DNA from: Candidatus Fermentibacterota bacterium
GTDB taxonomy: Bacteria > Fermentibacterota > Fermentibacteria > Fermentibacterales > Fermentibacteraceae
DNA length: 64,000 bases
Assembly: GCA_002748705.1 (NCBI GenBank)
Contig: PDSZ01000018.1
Coordinates: 62,001-126,000, forward strand
Direction of reading: 5' to 3'
A program made the position numbers and the translations under genes. Every line of letters begins with the position of its first letter. The first letter of the stretch is position 1. Positions 8,003 through 16,922 of the stretch are shown here, one piece after another. The notes under the pieces are model-generated. The model saw only the letters and a list, made by a program, of their open reading frames with translations. It was not told the DNA's origin and searched no databases.

Positions 8003-9220
8003 TCAGGTGTCTTCAGGGCCGCCGGAGGATTCGCAGGGTTCAGGAATAGGTGAATCATCTTCCAGCGCTTTTTTCAAAGCTTTCATGGCATTTATCAGGT
8101 TTTTTAGTGGACAGGCTGTGTTCAGCCGCATGAAGCCGCTTCCTCCAGGACCGAACATTTCTCCTGATGAAAGCCCAAGCCCGGCCTTCTGAACGAAAAG
8201 GGAAGCAAGCTCTCTGTCTGTCAGGCCCAGTTTGCGGCAGTCAAGCCAGAGAAGGAAGGTGCCTTCAGGTTTCAGAACAGAGATATTTTCCACCTCTTCC
8301 TGCAGGAACCGGTCTACAGCCTTATAGTTGTTCCACAGATACTCAAGCAGCTGTTCAAGCCACTGTTCTCCATTTTCATAAGCCGCCTGCGTTCCTGTAA
8401 TGCCGAATATGTTGCTCATACTCATATGAAGCCGGGCAAGGGATGCCTTGAAGCGGTTTCTCAGTGTTTCGTCGGGAATAACGATAACCGAGAGCTGCAG
8501 GCCGGCCAGATTGAATGTCTTACTGGTTGCATAAGCGGAAATAGTATTTTTTTTCAGATAGCTATCTGCAATAGCGGTTGGAATGTGTCTGCAGGGCTTG
8601 TATATGATATCGGCGTGAATCTCATCTGAAAAGACCATAAGTCCGTGTTTCATACAAATGTTTCCGACCTTTTTCAGCTCATCTTCTGTCCATACCCTGC
8701 CTACAGGGTTGTGGGGGGAACAGAGCACCAGCATTCGGGCCTCTGCGGCTTTTTTCTCCAGGTCTTCAAAATCCATGACATATCTGTCGTTATCATTGAT
8801 CAGAACATTGTTCAGTGTTTTTCTTCCGTTGAGGCGAATTGACTCCTCAAAGGGGAAGTAGACTGGAGGCTGAATGATTATTCCTTCTCCTGGCTCTGTA
8901 AATGTCTGAATGGCCAGATTAAGACCGGGAACCACCCCTGGTGTGGTAACTATCCAGTCCCGTTCTATCTGCCAGTTGTATCTTCTGCTGAACCAGTTAA
9001 TAACTGCAGTATAAAACTGATCGGGTTTTGCTGTGTATCCGAATACCCCGTGCTTTGCCCGCTCTATAATAGGATCGAGTATTTCAGGAGGAGCCTTGAA
9101 GTCCATATCGGCAACCCATAGAGGGTTTATGTCAGCTTTGCCGAAAAAGCCTTTCAGATAGTCCCACTTTATGCAGCTGGTACCGGTTCTGTCCGGCATG
9201 GTATCAAAATCGTACTTCAT
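8003..9220 (-). CDS. patB: PatB/MalY-type PLP-dependent C-S beta-lyase (aminotransferase fold I)
   Basis: 405 residues, normal for the MalY/PatB group, which cleave cystathionine or cysteine to a thiol, pyruvate and ammonia. The N-terminus shows the group's WVADMDFKAPPEI. The middle has the substrate-pocket segment LCSPHNPVGRVWT, SDEIHADI, and the PLP-lysine motif YATSKTFNLAGLQ. It overlaps the upstream elbB by 4 bases. Its neighbourhood beside metF/metH fits sulfur amino-acid metabolism, turning cystathionine into homocysteine. Related enzymes can also act as plain aminotransferases. A 9-base inverted repeat overlaps its stop codon. Confidence 0.85.
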   Translation of the reverse strand: MKYDFDTMPDRTGTSCIKWDYLKGFFGKADINPLWVADMDFKAPPEILDPIIERAKHGVFGYTAKPDQFYTAVINWFSRRYNWQIERDWIVTTPGVVPGLNLAIQTFTEPGEGIIIQPPVYFPFEESIRLNGRKTLNNVLINDNDRYVMDFEDLEKKAAEARMLVLCSPHNPVGRVWTEDELKKVGNICMKHGLMVFSDEIHADIIYKPCRHIPTAIADSYLKKNTISAYATSKTFNLAGLQLSVIVIPDETLRNRFKASLARLHMSMSNIFGITGTQAAYENGEQWLEQLLEYLWNNYKAVDRFLQEEVENISVLKPEGTFLLWLDCRKLGLTDRELASLFVQKAGLGLSSGEMFGPGGSGFMRLNTACPLKNLINAMKALKKALEDDSPIPEPCESSGGPEDT

Positions 9221-9873
9221 TTGCCCTCCGATATCATCCTGTCCAGCTCTTCAACCATGCGCACTGCGCCTTTGAATACCTCACCAGGACCGGTTGCAGT
9301 CATGTATGCCGGAGTGGTAATGATTCTGTTTTTCCGGTCTACTATTACTTCTTCAGCACTGCATTCCATATGGGAGCAGTTCATTTTTTCTATGGCCTCT
9401 GCAGTGTTACTGTCGTTACCTGTTGTTACCGTTGCTCCAGGAATGCATCGGGCAATCAGAGCCGGGGCTATGCACATTGCTGCAACAGGTTTTCCCTTCT
9501 TATGGGCCAGCTGGAGGAACTCTTTAACCTGGGGATGTGCCTGGCAGTCAATGCCTCTTTCGGCAAAATCGCAGAGGGTAAGGGCAGCTCCGAAACCTCC
9601 AGGCACCACCACTGCATCCACATCATCCAGTATGGACATTTCAAGTGCCTTTATATCTCCGCGGGCGATTCTCGCTGCTTCCTCCAGGGCATTGCGGTGT
9701 TCAACCGGTTTCCCGGTCAGGTAAGAGACTGTTCTCGCCTGTCTCGTGTCAGGAGCGATGAACACAATCTTCCAGCCTGCAAGATCCAGCGCTGTAACAG
9801 CAGACACGCTTTCGTGTATTTCCGATCCATCCATGTTTCCGCAGCCTGAAAGAAGTACTGCTGCTTTTTTCAT
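9217..9873 (-). CDS. elbB: ElbB-type glyoxalase-like DJ-1/PfpI family protein
   Basis: 218 residues, the usual size for ElbB (formerly sigma cross-reacting protein 27A), a class I glutamine-amidotransferase-like / DJ-1 superfamily protein. It opens with KKAAVLLSGCGNMDGSEIHE, shared by the family. VVVPGGFGAA lies near 88-97, and the nucleophile-elbow cysteine appears in AAMCIAPALIA. E. coli ElbB has been linked to isoprenoid production and shows weak glyoxalase activity, but its true role is unsettled. ATG 9873 is preceded by a purine-rich AGGAGG-like site. It overlaps patB by 4 bases, so the two form an operon. Confidence 0.85.
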   Translation of the reverse strand: MKKAAVLLSGCGNMDGSEIHESVSAVTALDLAGWKIVFIAPDTRQARTVSYLTGKPVEHRNALEEAARIARGDIKALEMSILDDVDAVVVPGGFGAALTLCDFAERGIDCQAHPQVKEFLQLAHKKGKPVAAMCIAPALIARCIPGATVTTGNDSNTAEAIEKMNCSHMECSAEEVIVDRKNRIITTPAYMTATGPGEVFKGAVRMVEELDRMISEGK

Positions 9874-9954
9874 TATTCCTCCTTATTCTGATTTACAGAA
9901 GCTTCAAGAATCTTTGTAATATGTTAAGGGTGAACTGACACAGGGGGGATTATT

Positions 9955-10608
9955 GTGAATAGAATTATTACGGCTCTGCTGCTTGCAGTTACAGGTTGTT
10001 ACTACGGATCCATGACAGGGGCGAGAACTCTGGGAGAGAAACACATGACCGTTACTGCTTCTGTAGGCCTTCCTGCGTATCTGTCTGCTGATGACAGAAG
10101 AGAAGCAGGCGAGAGCAGTACAGATGATGTTCCAGTTTCTCCTTCTGTAACTTTTCTTTCCGGAGTAACTGACAGGATTGATATCGGCGCATATGCGAGA
10201 GCCTGGGGCATAGGGCCTCTGATTCGGGTGGGACTGCTCTCACCTGATCTGCCTTATTCAGTTTCCATAAATGCCGGTGCAGGCTACATCGTTCCTGCAA
10301 AGCTTCTCTCCACAAGGTTTGGTCTTACAGCAGGATACTCTGTTGGAGAATCTCTTGAAATCTATGGCGGCTGCAGCGGGGGTTATAGCCCTGATGTGAT
10401 TAATATTCCTGAAGACGGTGATGGGAACCGAAACTGGAATGAAGTTGAGAACAAGTACCACTACGGATTCAATGCAGGAGTAAGGTATACCCTTCCACCA
10501 CCGGAAGAAGATCAACTGTGGATACCGGAAGCTGTCGGGTTCGAGTTTGCCATTCCCATGGACCTTTCACGGGATATTGTATTATTTGGTCTGGCGGTGA
10601 CCTACTGA
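9955..10608 (+). CDS. Lipoprotein with beta-strand-rich, barrel-like body, function unknown
   Basis: 217 residues starting at GTG 9955 behind AGGGGGG. The N-terminus is a lipoprotein signal with lipobox LAVTGC, so the mature protein begins near residue 15. The rest alternates polar and hydrophobic residues with many Gly and Tyr and ends in an aromatic (VTY). This suggests a small outer-membrane barrel or barrel-like lipoprotein. No known family is recognised. It stands alone, divergent from elbB, with 233 bases of plain non-coding DNA after it. Confidence 0.75.
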   Translation: MNRIITALLLAVTGCYYGSMTGARTLGEKHMTVTASVGLPAYLSADDRREAGESSTDDVPVSPSVTFLSGVTDRIDIGAYARAWGIGPLIRVGLLSPDLPYSVSINAGAGYIVPAKLLSTRFGLTAGYSVGESLEIYGGCSGGYSPDVINIPEDGDGNRNWNEVENKYHYGFNAGVRYTLPPPEEDQLWIPEAVGFEFAIPMDLSRDIVLFGLAVTY

Positions 10609-10841
10609 ATTCATTACAGAGGTTATGAAACTTTCAGGCATAAAGCAATCTGCTTCATTCCGATACAGCAGAGGTATGGTTTTAGTACGACTTGTTCTGA
10701 ATGATCTGCCTGAGGCATTTACCTGATGAGATCAGTTAAATTGTGCATTTAGTATATTTCATAGGTTCAGTTGTTCTGTATCTTATAGGGCAATTGTGTG
10801 GTTTGCTTTTTTTTATTAAATACCGGTAGAAAAGGTCTATA

Positions 10842-11654
10842 TTGAAGCTGTATAATGATATGCATGTGCATACTGCCTCCTCTCCTGATGCGGAGCTGAG
10901 TGCTTCAGCACTCTGTAAAATTGCCTGCTCGGTTCCAGTGGGCAGAATTGGATTTGTTGCCCACCTTGATATGCACCCCCTTGATTTTTGTTATGGCGGC
11001 TTTGATGAAAAGAGGTATCTTAAAGAGCTTGATAATGCCAGTGCAGCAGGGGGTCCTGAGGTTCTCAGAGGGCTTGAGATAGGAGAGCCTCATGTCTACT
11101 GGGATGAAGCAAGTAAGCTGTTTCACCTGAAGGAATATGATTTCATTACCGGCGCTCTTCACTGGTTGAAGAATGACCTTGTTCTGGAGGAAAGTTGTTT
11201 TGACAACAGGAATGATCCTCTGGAACTTGTTGAGGAATATTACCGGGAGATTCGGAAGATGGTATCTGTGGCTGATGTGGACATACTTGCCCACATGGGA
11301 ATCTTCAGACGGGGAATGGTCAGGGCTGGACTTTCGACGGATTTTGATGAAACCGCTCTGTTTCCAGAAATCTTAAGGGAAATATTTACAGCCATGCTGG
11401 ACAGGGGGATTGTGCTGGAAGTGAATACAGCAGGGCTTAGAAGGCCTGAGAAGACCACATACCCTTCACCTCCTGTAATTGCCCTGTATCGATCCATCGG
11501 TGGAACTGCTGTAACCCTGGGCTCTGATTCCCACAGGAAGGAGAACGCTTTCTTCGGCCTTTCTGCCGGAGCCAGGCTTCTTACTGAGCAAGGATTCACA
11601 GAAGCAGGGTTTTTCAGGCAGAGAGTTTACAGCGGAAGCCCTTTACAGTGTTAG
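10842..11654 (+). CDS. PHP-family phosphatase, histidinol-phosphatase (HisK/HisJ) type
   Basis: 270 residues starting at TTG 10842 after AAGG. The PHP metal-binding start NDMHVHTASSPD, FVAHLD near 38, GLEIGE near 77, LAHMGIF near 150 and TLGSDSH near 230 are all in place, matching polymerase-and-histidinol-phosphatase enzymes. HisJ/HisK members remove phosphate from L-histidinol phosphate, the penultimate step of histidine synthesis. No other his gene is in the window, so another phosphomonoester is possible. It stands alone ahead of the polysaccharide region. Confidence 0.75.
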   Translation: MKLYNDMHVHTASSPDAELSASALCKIACSVPVGRIGFVAHLDMHPLDFCYGGFDEKRYLKELDNASAAGGPEVLRGLEIGEPHVYWDEASKLFHLKEYDFITGALHWLKNDLVLEESCFDNRNDPLELVEEYYREIRKMVSVADVDILAHMGIFRRGMVRAGLSTDFDETALFPEILREIFTAMLDRGIVLEVNTAGLRRPEKTTYPSPPVIALYRSIGGTAVTLGSDSHRKENAFFGLSAGARLLTEQGFTEAGFFRQRVYSGSPLQC

Positions 11655-11759
11655 TGGTAATCTTAATAATCACTGGAATATTCAAGGTCGTTCTTCAGTT
11701 TGAGGTATTGAGAATGCCTGCGGTCAACCTGAACTACAGAGCATAGGAAGCAGAGTAAG

Positions 11760-13202
11760 TTGAACTTTCAGGGAGTTGAACCGTTTAATCCAAAGAGAGT
11801 TGTCTGGTTATTCATAACAGCCATAGCTCTGTTTTATATGTTTATACTCATTACACAGCCTTCAGCCTTTCGGCATCTTATGGTTGCTGTGCCTTTGGCC
11901 GTTACAGCTTTGCTTTTTCTTCGTGATATCAGATTATGGCTGCTTGGGCTGCCTTTTCTTATAGCATTCAGTGGTTCTCCCATGAGTCTGGGAGAGTTCT
12001 ATATCGAGCCTGTTACCATTGGTATACTGCTGTGCGGCTTTGTATACCTTGTTTACCGTATCAGCAGTTTCAGACGAATCTTTGATATGCCTCTTCCCTT
12101 CAAGCTGGTTTTTCTTGCCTATCTCGCTCAGCTTGCTTCAGTTTTCGCTTCCATTTATCTGCATGACGGATATCTCTGGAATACAGTGCGGGAAGGGCAT
12201 AAAATATACATTTTCGCAATCATCCTTCCGGTGATTTACACATGGTATGGAAAGGGCATATGGCTTGAGCGTTTTGTAAAGTCCATGACACTTATGCTTT
12301 TAGTAATGTCCATTATCGGTATTTACCAGTATAACTCAGGCGAGATTGACAATTTTGGAGACAGGGCCTCCGGTTTTGATCTTGCCGGAAGGGTTTATTC
12401 CACCATCAAGGGTGGTCCCAATTCCTACTCCGGAGTTCTTGAACTTCTGGTACCTACAATACTTGCTGCCATGTTTTTCTTCAAATCAAGAATATGGAAA
12501 ACTACAGCATTTGCTGCTGTTATTCTTGGAATGTTTAATGTGCTCTATACTTTTTCCAGAGGAGGATTTCTCACTGTGACAGGATCCTGCTTCCTCTATC
12601 TTGTTTACAGGTACAGAAAGCAGATCTGGATTCCTGTGATTACCTTTACCCTTTTTGCAGGTTATGTATTCAGCAACGCTGATGAGTTTGAGAGGCAGCT
12701 GACAGTCCTTAGAGATAATAATGCAATGATGACCGATGTAAGTCTTCTGCACAGATATACTTCATACAAAGGTTTTGTCAACGAGATGTCAAAGAATCTC
12801 CTTGAGGGGACAGGATGGGGAGGAAGGGAATACTTCTACGGAAGAACTGCGCTCTACGGTTTCTGGGAGGTAAGGCATGAAGACAGCATAGACCGGCAGG
12901 AGCGTTTTGGAGGCTTGAACAGTCTTCTGCTGGAGATGCCTCTTAAGGGAGGATTTTTCTCTATTCTCTCACTTCTCCTGTTTGTCAGTGCCGTTGTAAT
13001 TGCTATGATTGCAGGCTTCAAAAGCAGTATTAATAACAGTCTTGGTGCAGGTATGGCTTTAGGTTTACTGGGATTCGGTTTCCATCAGCTTTTTGATAAT
13101 CTGATACCGTGGCCCCAGACAGGTGCTCTGTTCTGGGTTGTTTTAAGTCTGGTCACTGCCCAGGGCTATGCTTGTTGCTGTAGTGAGGAGGATTCACTAT
13201 AG
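11760..13202 (+). CDS. O-antigen polymerase/ligase-like membrane protein
   Basis: 480 residues starting at TTG 11760 with AGGAAG upstream. About ten to twelve hydrophobic segments are interrupted by a large periplasmic loop near residues 300-400. Within it, LHRYTSYKGFVNEMSKN and the sequence around GTGWGGREYF have the usual character of the Wzy/WaaL O-antigen ligase family. Such proteins polymerise lipid-linked repeat units or join glycans to lipid at the periplasmic face. It is followed by a glycosyltransferase and the Wza/Wzz-like genes on the same strand, so polymerase (Wzy) is the more likely role. Confidence 0.75.
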   Translation: MNFQGVEPFNPKRVVWLFITAIALFYMFILITQPSAFRHLMVAVPLAVTALLFLRDIRLWLLGLPFLIAFSGSPMSLGEFYIEPVTIGILLCGFVYLVYRISSFRRIFDMPLPFKLVFLAYLAQLASVFASIYLHDGYLWNTVREGHKIYIFAIILPVIYTWYGKGIWLERFVKSMTLMLLVMSIIGIYQYNSGEIDNFGDRASGFDLAGRVYSTIKGGPNSYSGVLELLVPTILAAMFFFKSRIWKTTAFAAVILGMFNVLYTFSRGGFLTVTGSCFLYLVYRYRKQIWIPVITFTLFAGYVFSNADEFERQLTVLRDNNAMMTDVSLLHRYTSYKGFVNEMSKNLLEGTGWGGREYFYGRTALYGFWEVRHEDSIDRQERFGGLNSLLLEMPLKGGFFSILSLLLFVSAVVIAMIAGFKSSINNSLGAGMALGLLGFGFHQLFDNLIPWPQTGALFWVVLSLVTAQGYACCCSEEDSL

Positions 13203-13221
13203 ATTTCCAATCCTTTTTGAA

Positions 13222-14370
13222 ATGGAGGAGCCGGCACTGACATATTGGCTGCAACTGATGTTCATGATTTCATGCGGGATTATTCTAATCCCCATTTTGT
13301 TGTACCCATTGGCTCTTTTCCTTCTCGGTTTGCTTTTTCCCAGAGGCAGGAAGCACTCATTCAAAGAGTTACCTTTTGTGAGTGTAATGGTTGCAGCTCG
13401 AAACGAAGAGAAATGTATAGGTCAGAGAATAAGGAACCTTCTGGATCAGGACTATCCTGTTGAAAAAATTGAGATTCTTGTAGCTTCTGACTCATCTACT
13501 GACAGTACAGACGAGATAATACGGTCTTTTGATAATTCCAGAGTAAGGTTTGTCAGGTCAGAAGAACGACTTGGGAAATCATCCCTTATGGTAAAGCTTT
13601 CAAAAATTGCCAGAGGTGACATCCTGGTTTTTACCGATGCCAACACATCCTTTCGGTCCAATACAGTAACTGAGCTGGTTATGCCTTTTGCTGATCCCAG
13701 GGTGGGGTGCGTTGATGGTTCAAAGCAGAACAGTCTTGCTCAGGAAACATGTGAATCAACCTACTGGAAATACGAACAGCAGCTGAAGGCTCTCGGCAGC
13801 AGATTAGGGGCGGTGCTTGGAGCCACAGGAGCTGTTTTTGCCGTAAGAAAAGATCTCTACGATCCTGTTAATCCATCAAGAGCAGATGATTTTGAAACTG
13901 CGGTCTCCACCAGGATCAAGGGATACTCATGTTTGTATAATCCTGATGCAGTTGCTGCGGAACCTACACCTGACAACTCCAGTCAGTACAGTCGGCTTGT
14001 TCGCATTGTCAGCTGGATGATCGGATCGGCTTTTTCTCTTCTCTGGAAGTCCATTAAGAATGGGAGAATTGGTTTGGCCCTTCAGCTTGTCATTCACAAG
14101 ATCCTTAGATGGAACATGGGCATATTTGCTATATTAGCCTCTATCTCCGGACTGGCGCTGGGTTTTTCAGACGGTCCTCTGAATTCAGTGTTTTTGAGCG
14201 TAATAGGGTTTTATTTGCTAGTAATAGTAGGCTGGAAATCTACTAGCAGGCTACCTTCGGTAATAAAAATGCCTTATTTCTTCTGGCTGATGTGCGCAGC
14301 ATCCCTTAAAGGAGTTTTTGTAGCAGTATCAGCAAAATCAGCAGCAATCTGGGATCCAGGTACAAGATAG
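13222..14370 (+). CDS. Membrane glycosyltransferase family 2
   Basis: About 382 residues. The start is uncertain: ATG 13222 avoids overlap with the gene before, while an in-frame ATG at 13168 would overlap it by 35 bases; neither has a strong ribosome site. A membrane segment at the N-terminus is followed by the GT-A catalytic domain (VSVMVAARNEEKCIG, ASDSSTDSTDEI, VFTDANT, RADDFE). The C-terminus has three or so membrane segments, the arrangement of processive or flippase-linked GT2 enzymes. It likely adds a sugar to a lipid carrier at the cytoplasmic face for the glycan assembled by the neighbours. Confidence 0.82.
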   Translation: MEEPALTYWLQLMFMISCGIILIPILLYPLALFLLGLLFPRGRKHSFKELPFVSVMVAARNEEKCIGQRIRNLLDQDYPVEKIEILVASDSSTDSTDEIIRSFDNSRVRFVRSEERLGKSSLMVKLSKIARGDILVFTDANTSFRSNTVTELVMPFADPRVGCVDGSKQNSLAQETCESTYWKYEQQLKALGSRLGAVLGATGAVFAVRKDLYDPVNPSRADDFETAVSTRIKGYSCLYNPDAVAAEPTPDNSSQYSRLVRIVSWMIGSAFSLLWKSIKNGRIGLALQLVIHKILRWNMGIFAILASISGLALGFSDGPLNSVFLSVIGFYLLVIVGWKSTSRLPSVIKMPYFFWLMCAASLKGVFVAVSAKSAAIWDPGTR

Positions 14371-14399
14371 AAAGAGTTCTCAGGGGAAGGAATTTTACG

Positions 14400-15581
14400 G
14401 TGTTACATATAATGGTTGCAGCTGTTCTTATGCAGATGCCTGAGGCGCCTGCAGCAGAGCTTCTTCTCCCTGTTGAAGAGGAAAGAGTTCTGATAACAGC
14501 ATCTGACTATTTTGATTCTGAAGAATACCTTGTCGGTCCCGGCGACCAGATATGGATAAATTTTCCAGGCGGTGTTCCCTTTGCAGGGGAACCTGAGGCT
14601 GTTGCCACTGTTGTACTGCCCATTGGCCTTGATGGTATTCTGGTTATTCCAGGCCTTTCCCCTGTGGATGTAACAGGAATGACCCTGATGGATCTTCAGG
14701 AAAGTATCGGTTATTCAATAAGGTCAGGATACGGTAGACTGAGTGTTTCTTCAGGGCTCTACAGATCTGCCCGTTTTGAGGTTCCTGTAACAGGTCAGGT
14801 TGCTTTGCCAGGAATTATTACCGTTAATGGACTTACAAGGCTTACTGAAGCTCTTGATGTGGCCGGAGGCACCACTGCCACTGCTTCTCTTTCCAACATT
14901 CTTGAAGTTACAGCTTCAGGTGATTCTGTTGTTCATAATATTAATGACTTCCTTGTTAGAGGAAGACTTGAGAACAACCCTCTTATGCACAGAGGTTCAA
15001 GTATTCATGTGTATTCTGCTGATGCTTTGATAATTGCTGAAGGGGCTCTTTCGGGAGCAGAGTCAACCGGATACAGAGTAGTGCTGGAGTATATTGAAGA
15101 AGAGACTGCCTTTGCAGCTCTTCAGCGAGCAGGAGGCCTTTCAGAAAGGGCCGGTATCGGTGAATGCCATATAATGAGAACCTGCCATGACAGCCTGGAG
15201 GCAATTCCTTTCGATCCGCTGCTTGCGGAATCTTCTCCTGTGCTTTACGGCTCAGATAGAATTGTTATACCCTTTACGCAGGAGTTTATCAATGTTATCG
15301 GCCAGGTTGAATATCCACAGCCAGTCAGCTATGCGCCAGGAATGAATGCAGGTTACTATATTGGTGCAGCAGGAGGTTTTACTGCTGCAGCAAGGCAGGG
15401 AGGACTTAAACTTGTTCTTTCGGACGGTACAGAAGAGGAGGCTGATCTTACAAAAGTAGTTCCGCCAGGCGCTACTGTTGTGGTGCCTAGAGTAGCAGTT
15501 CAGTTCTGGCAGGAGTACCTGACCATTCTGACAGGAGTGGCGACGGTGATAATATCCTACCAAAGCGTGTTCAACAACTGA
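14400..15581 (+). CDS. Polysaccharide export protein, Wza-like with SLBB domains
   Basis: 393 residues starting at GTG 14400 behind AGGGGAAGG. Residues about 40-125 are the Poly_export domain (EEYLVGPGDQIWINF). Two or three SLBB units follow (VTGQVALPG, AEGALSGAESTGY, VIGQVEYPQPVSY). A single hydrophobic helix ends the protein (about 370-390), as in Wza, where the C-terminal helices build the outer-membrane pore. The N-terminal hydrophobic stretch could be a signal peptide, but no lipobox cysteine is seen, unlike Wza itself. With the Wzz-like protein downstream it would form the envelope-spanning export channel. Confidence 0.85.
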   Translation: MLHIMVAAVLMQMPEAPAAELLLPVEEERVLITASDYFDSEEYLVGPGDQIWINFPGGVPFAGEPEAVATVVLPIGLDGILVIPGLSPVDVTGMTLMDLQESIGYSIRSGYGRLSVSSGLYRSARFEVPVTGQVALPGIITVNGLTRLTEALDVAGGTTATASLSNILEVTASGDSVVHNINDFLVRGRLENNPLMHRGSSIHVYSADALIIAEGALSGAESTGYRVVLEYIEEETAFAALQRAGGLSERAGIGECHIMRTCHDSLEAIPFDPLLAESSPVLYGSDRIVIPFTQEFINVIGQVEYPQPVSYAPGMNAGYYIGAAGGFTAAARQGGLKLVLSDGTEEEADLTKVVPPGATVVVPRVAVQFWQEYLTILTGVATVIISYQSVFNN

Positions 15582-15594
15582 TTGGCGGAGACGA

Positions 15595-16824
15595 ATGAAC
15601 AATACAGCAGTAGGTTTTATGTATATACTACTTAGGAACAGAAAGTTCCTCCTAAAAGCTTTACTTCTCATAATGGCAGTGACTATTGGAGTTACATATT
15701 TAATTCCCAAGTCATATACAGTTAAAACGGTTATTCTTCCTCCAGAAGAGCAGGCACCTGCCGGTTTGAGTCTTGGTGGATTGTCACTTGGCGATTTTGC
15801 AGGTTTTTTCAGTGGAGGTATGGGATATTCTCTGCCACTGATGACAACCATCTCAGATGTGTATGCAGAGATACTGAACAGCAGAACACTTATAGATAAT
15901 GTTATCATCTCAACCGGATATGCAGATTCTCTGGAGCTGTTTGAAAAACATGAAGAACAGCCTGAAGTGGCAATGTATCTGGCGCGCAAGAATTTTAACA
16001 AGAATTATGAGGCCGATGTGACATCTTCAGGATTTATAGAAATAGAGGTAACAACCGATTCTCCCTACTATTCGGTTGCTGTCTCTGAAAGAATAGTATT
16101 CCTTTTAGACAGCATTAATACTTCAATCACCCTTTCCAGGCTTGAGGAAAGCAGAGAACTCACTGAAAATCAGTTTTTCGTTGCGCAGACTGCACTTGAA
16201 AACACCACTGCTGATCTGCTGAGTTTTGAGGAGGAGTACGGCACAATAATGCCGGAAGAGGAGATAGGTGAGCTGATAGCTGTTCTCATGGAGATGAAGG
16301 GCAGATACCTTGAGGCTACTTTAACTGCCAGTGCGATCAGAAACGGTCTGAGATACGGAACCAACGCTCAGGTACTTCAGCTGGAAACAGAAGCTCAGGC
16401 CCTTGGTGAAGCGATAGAAATGATAGAGTCAGGTTCTGTGCCAGGTTCCGGCTTTGATATTGGCCCCGGGCTGGAGAATATGCCTCCGGCTGTTGTGGCA
16501 TACGCCAGACTCAAGACTGATTTTGAGATGAATCTGCGAATGGCATCAGCTCTTGAACTACAGGTTATTCAGGCAAGAATACAGGAAGAAAACATCAGCA
16601 GTTCACTTCGAATACTTGATCCACCGCGCCATCCCGGGTGGAAGAGCAAGCCCAAACGGCTCTATATCTGGATAGAGGTGTTTCTTGTTTCGTTCATTCT
16701 TCTTTCGGCGTTCCTGTTCACCAGAGAGAAGTGGTACGAACTGAGGGAAAATGATCCGGAAACATGGAACAAATGGAATACTCTCTTTGAAGAAATACGC
16801 AGGGAACTTAAGTTCAGAAAATAG
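15595..16824 (+). CDS. Chain-length determinant / Wzz-family protein without kinase domain
   Basis: 409 residues. A membrane helix near 20-36 ends in IPKSYTVKT, the classical Wzz start. A periplasmic coiled-coil section follows (about 170-300). The PxxP-like region PPRHPGWKSKPKR comes just before the second helix (about 358-378), and the protein ends in a short cytoplasmic tail. Wzc-type tyrosine kinases carry an extra 250-residue ATPase here, which is absent. It should set glycan chain length and contact the Wza-like pore encoded 13 bases upstream. A hairpin terminator follows at 16854. Confidence 0.85.
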   Translation: MNNTAVGFMYILLRNRKFLLKALLLIMAVTIGVTYLIPKSYTVKTVILPPEEQAPAGLSLGGLSLGDFAGFFSGGMGYSLPLMTTISDVYAEILNSRTLIDNVIISTGYADSLELFEKHEEQPEVAMYLARKNFNKNYEADVTSSGFIEIEVTTDSPYYSVAVSERIVFLLDSINTSITLSRLEESRELTENQFFVAQTALENTTADLLSFEEEYGTIMPEEEIGELIAVLMEMKGRYLEATLTASAIRNGLRYGTNAQVLQLETEAQALGEAIEMIESGSVPGSGFDIGPGLENMPPAVVAYARLKTDFEMNLRMASALELQVIQARIQEENISSSLRILDPPRHPGWKSKPKRLYIWIEVFLVSFILLSAFLFTREKWYELRENDPETWNKWNTLFEEIRRELKFRK

Positions 16825-16853
16825 CTATCAGAGATATGCCGAACTTGTGAATT

Positions 16854-16912
16854 CAGCCGGCAATTATGTTCCATACATATATTTGGAGCACATAAGAGCC
16901 GGCTGGTCTTTT
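16854..16912 (+). terminator. Hairpin terminator after the Wzz-like gene
   Basis: CAGCCGGC at 16854-16861 pairs with GCCGGCTG at 16898-16905. An inner pair TTATGT (16864-16869) / ACATAA (16890-16895) extends the stem. GTCTTTTA follows on the plus strand. It lies between two convergent genes and best fits termination of the plus-strand polysaccharide operon. Confidence 0.5.
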
Positions 16913-16922
16913 ATAAGAAGAA

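Noticed and set aside
7987..8010. 9-base inverted repeat ACACCTGAT/ATCAGGTGT at the end of patB
   Set aside because: Overlaps the stop codon and no T run follows on the minus strand, so it is not called a terminator.
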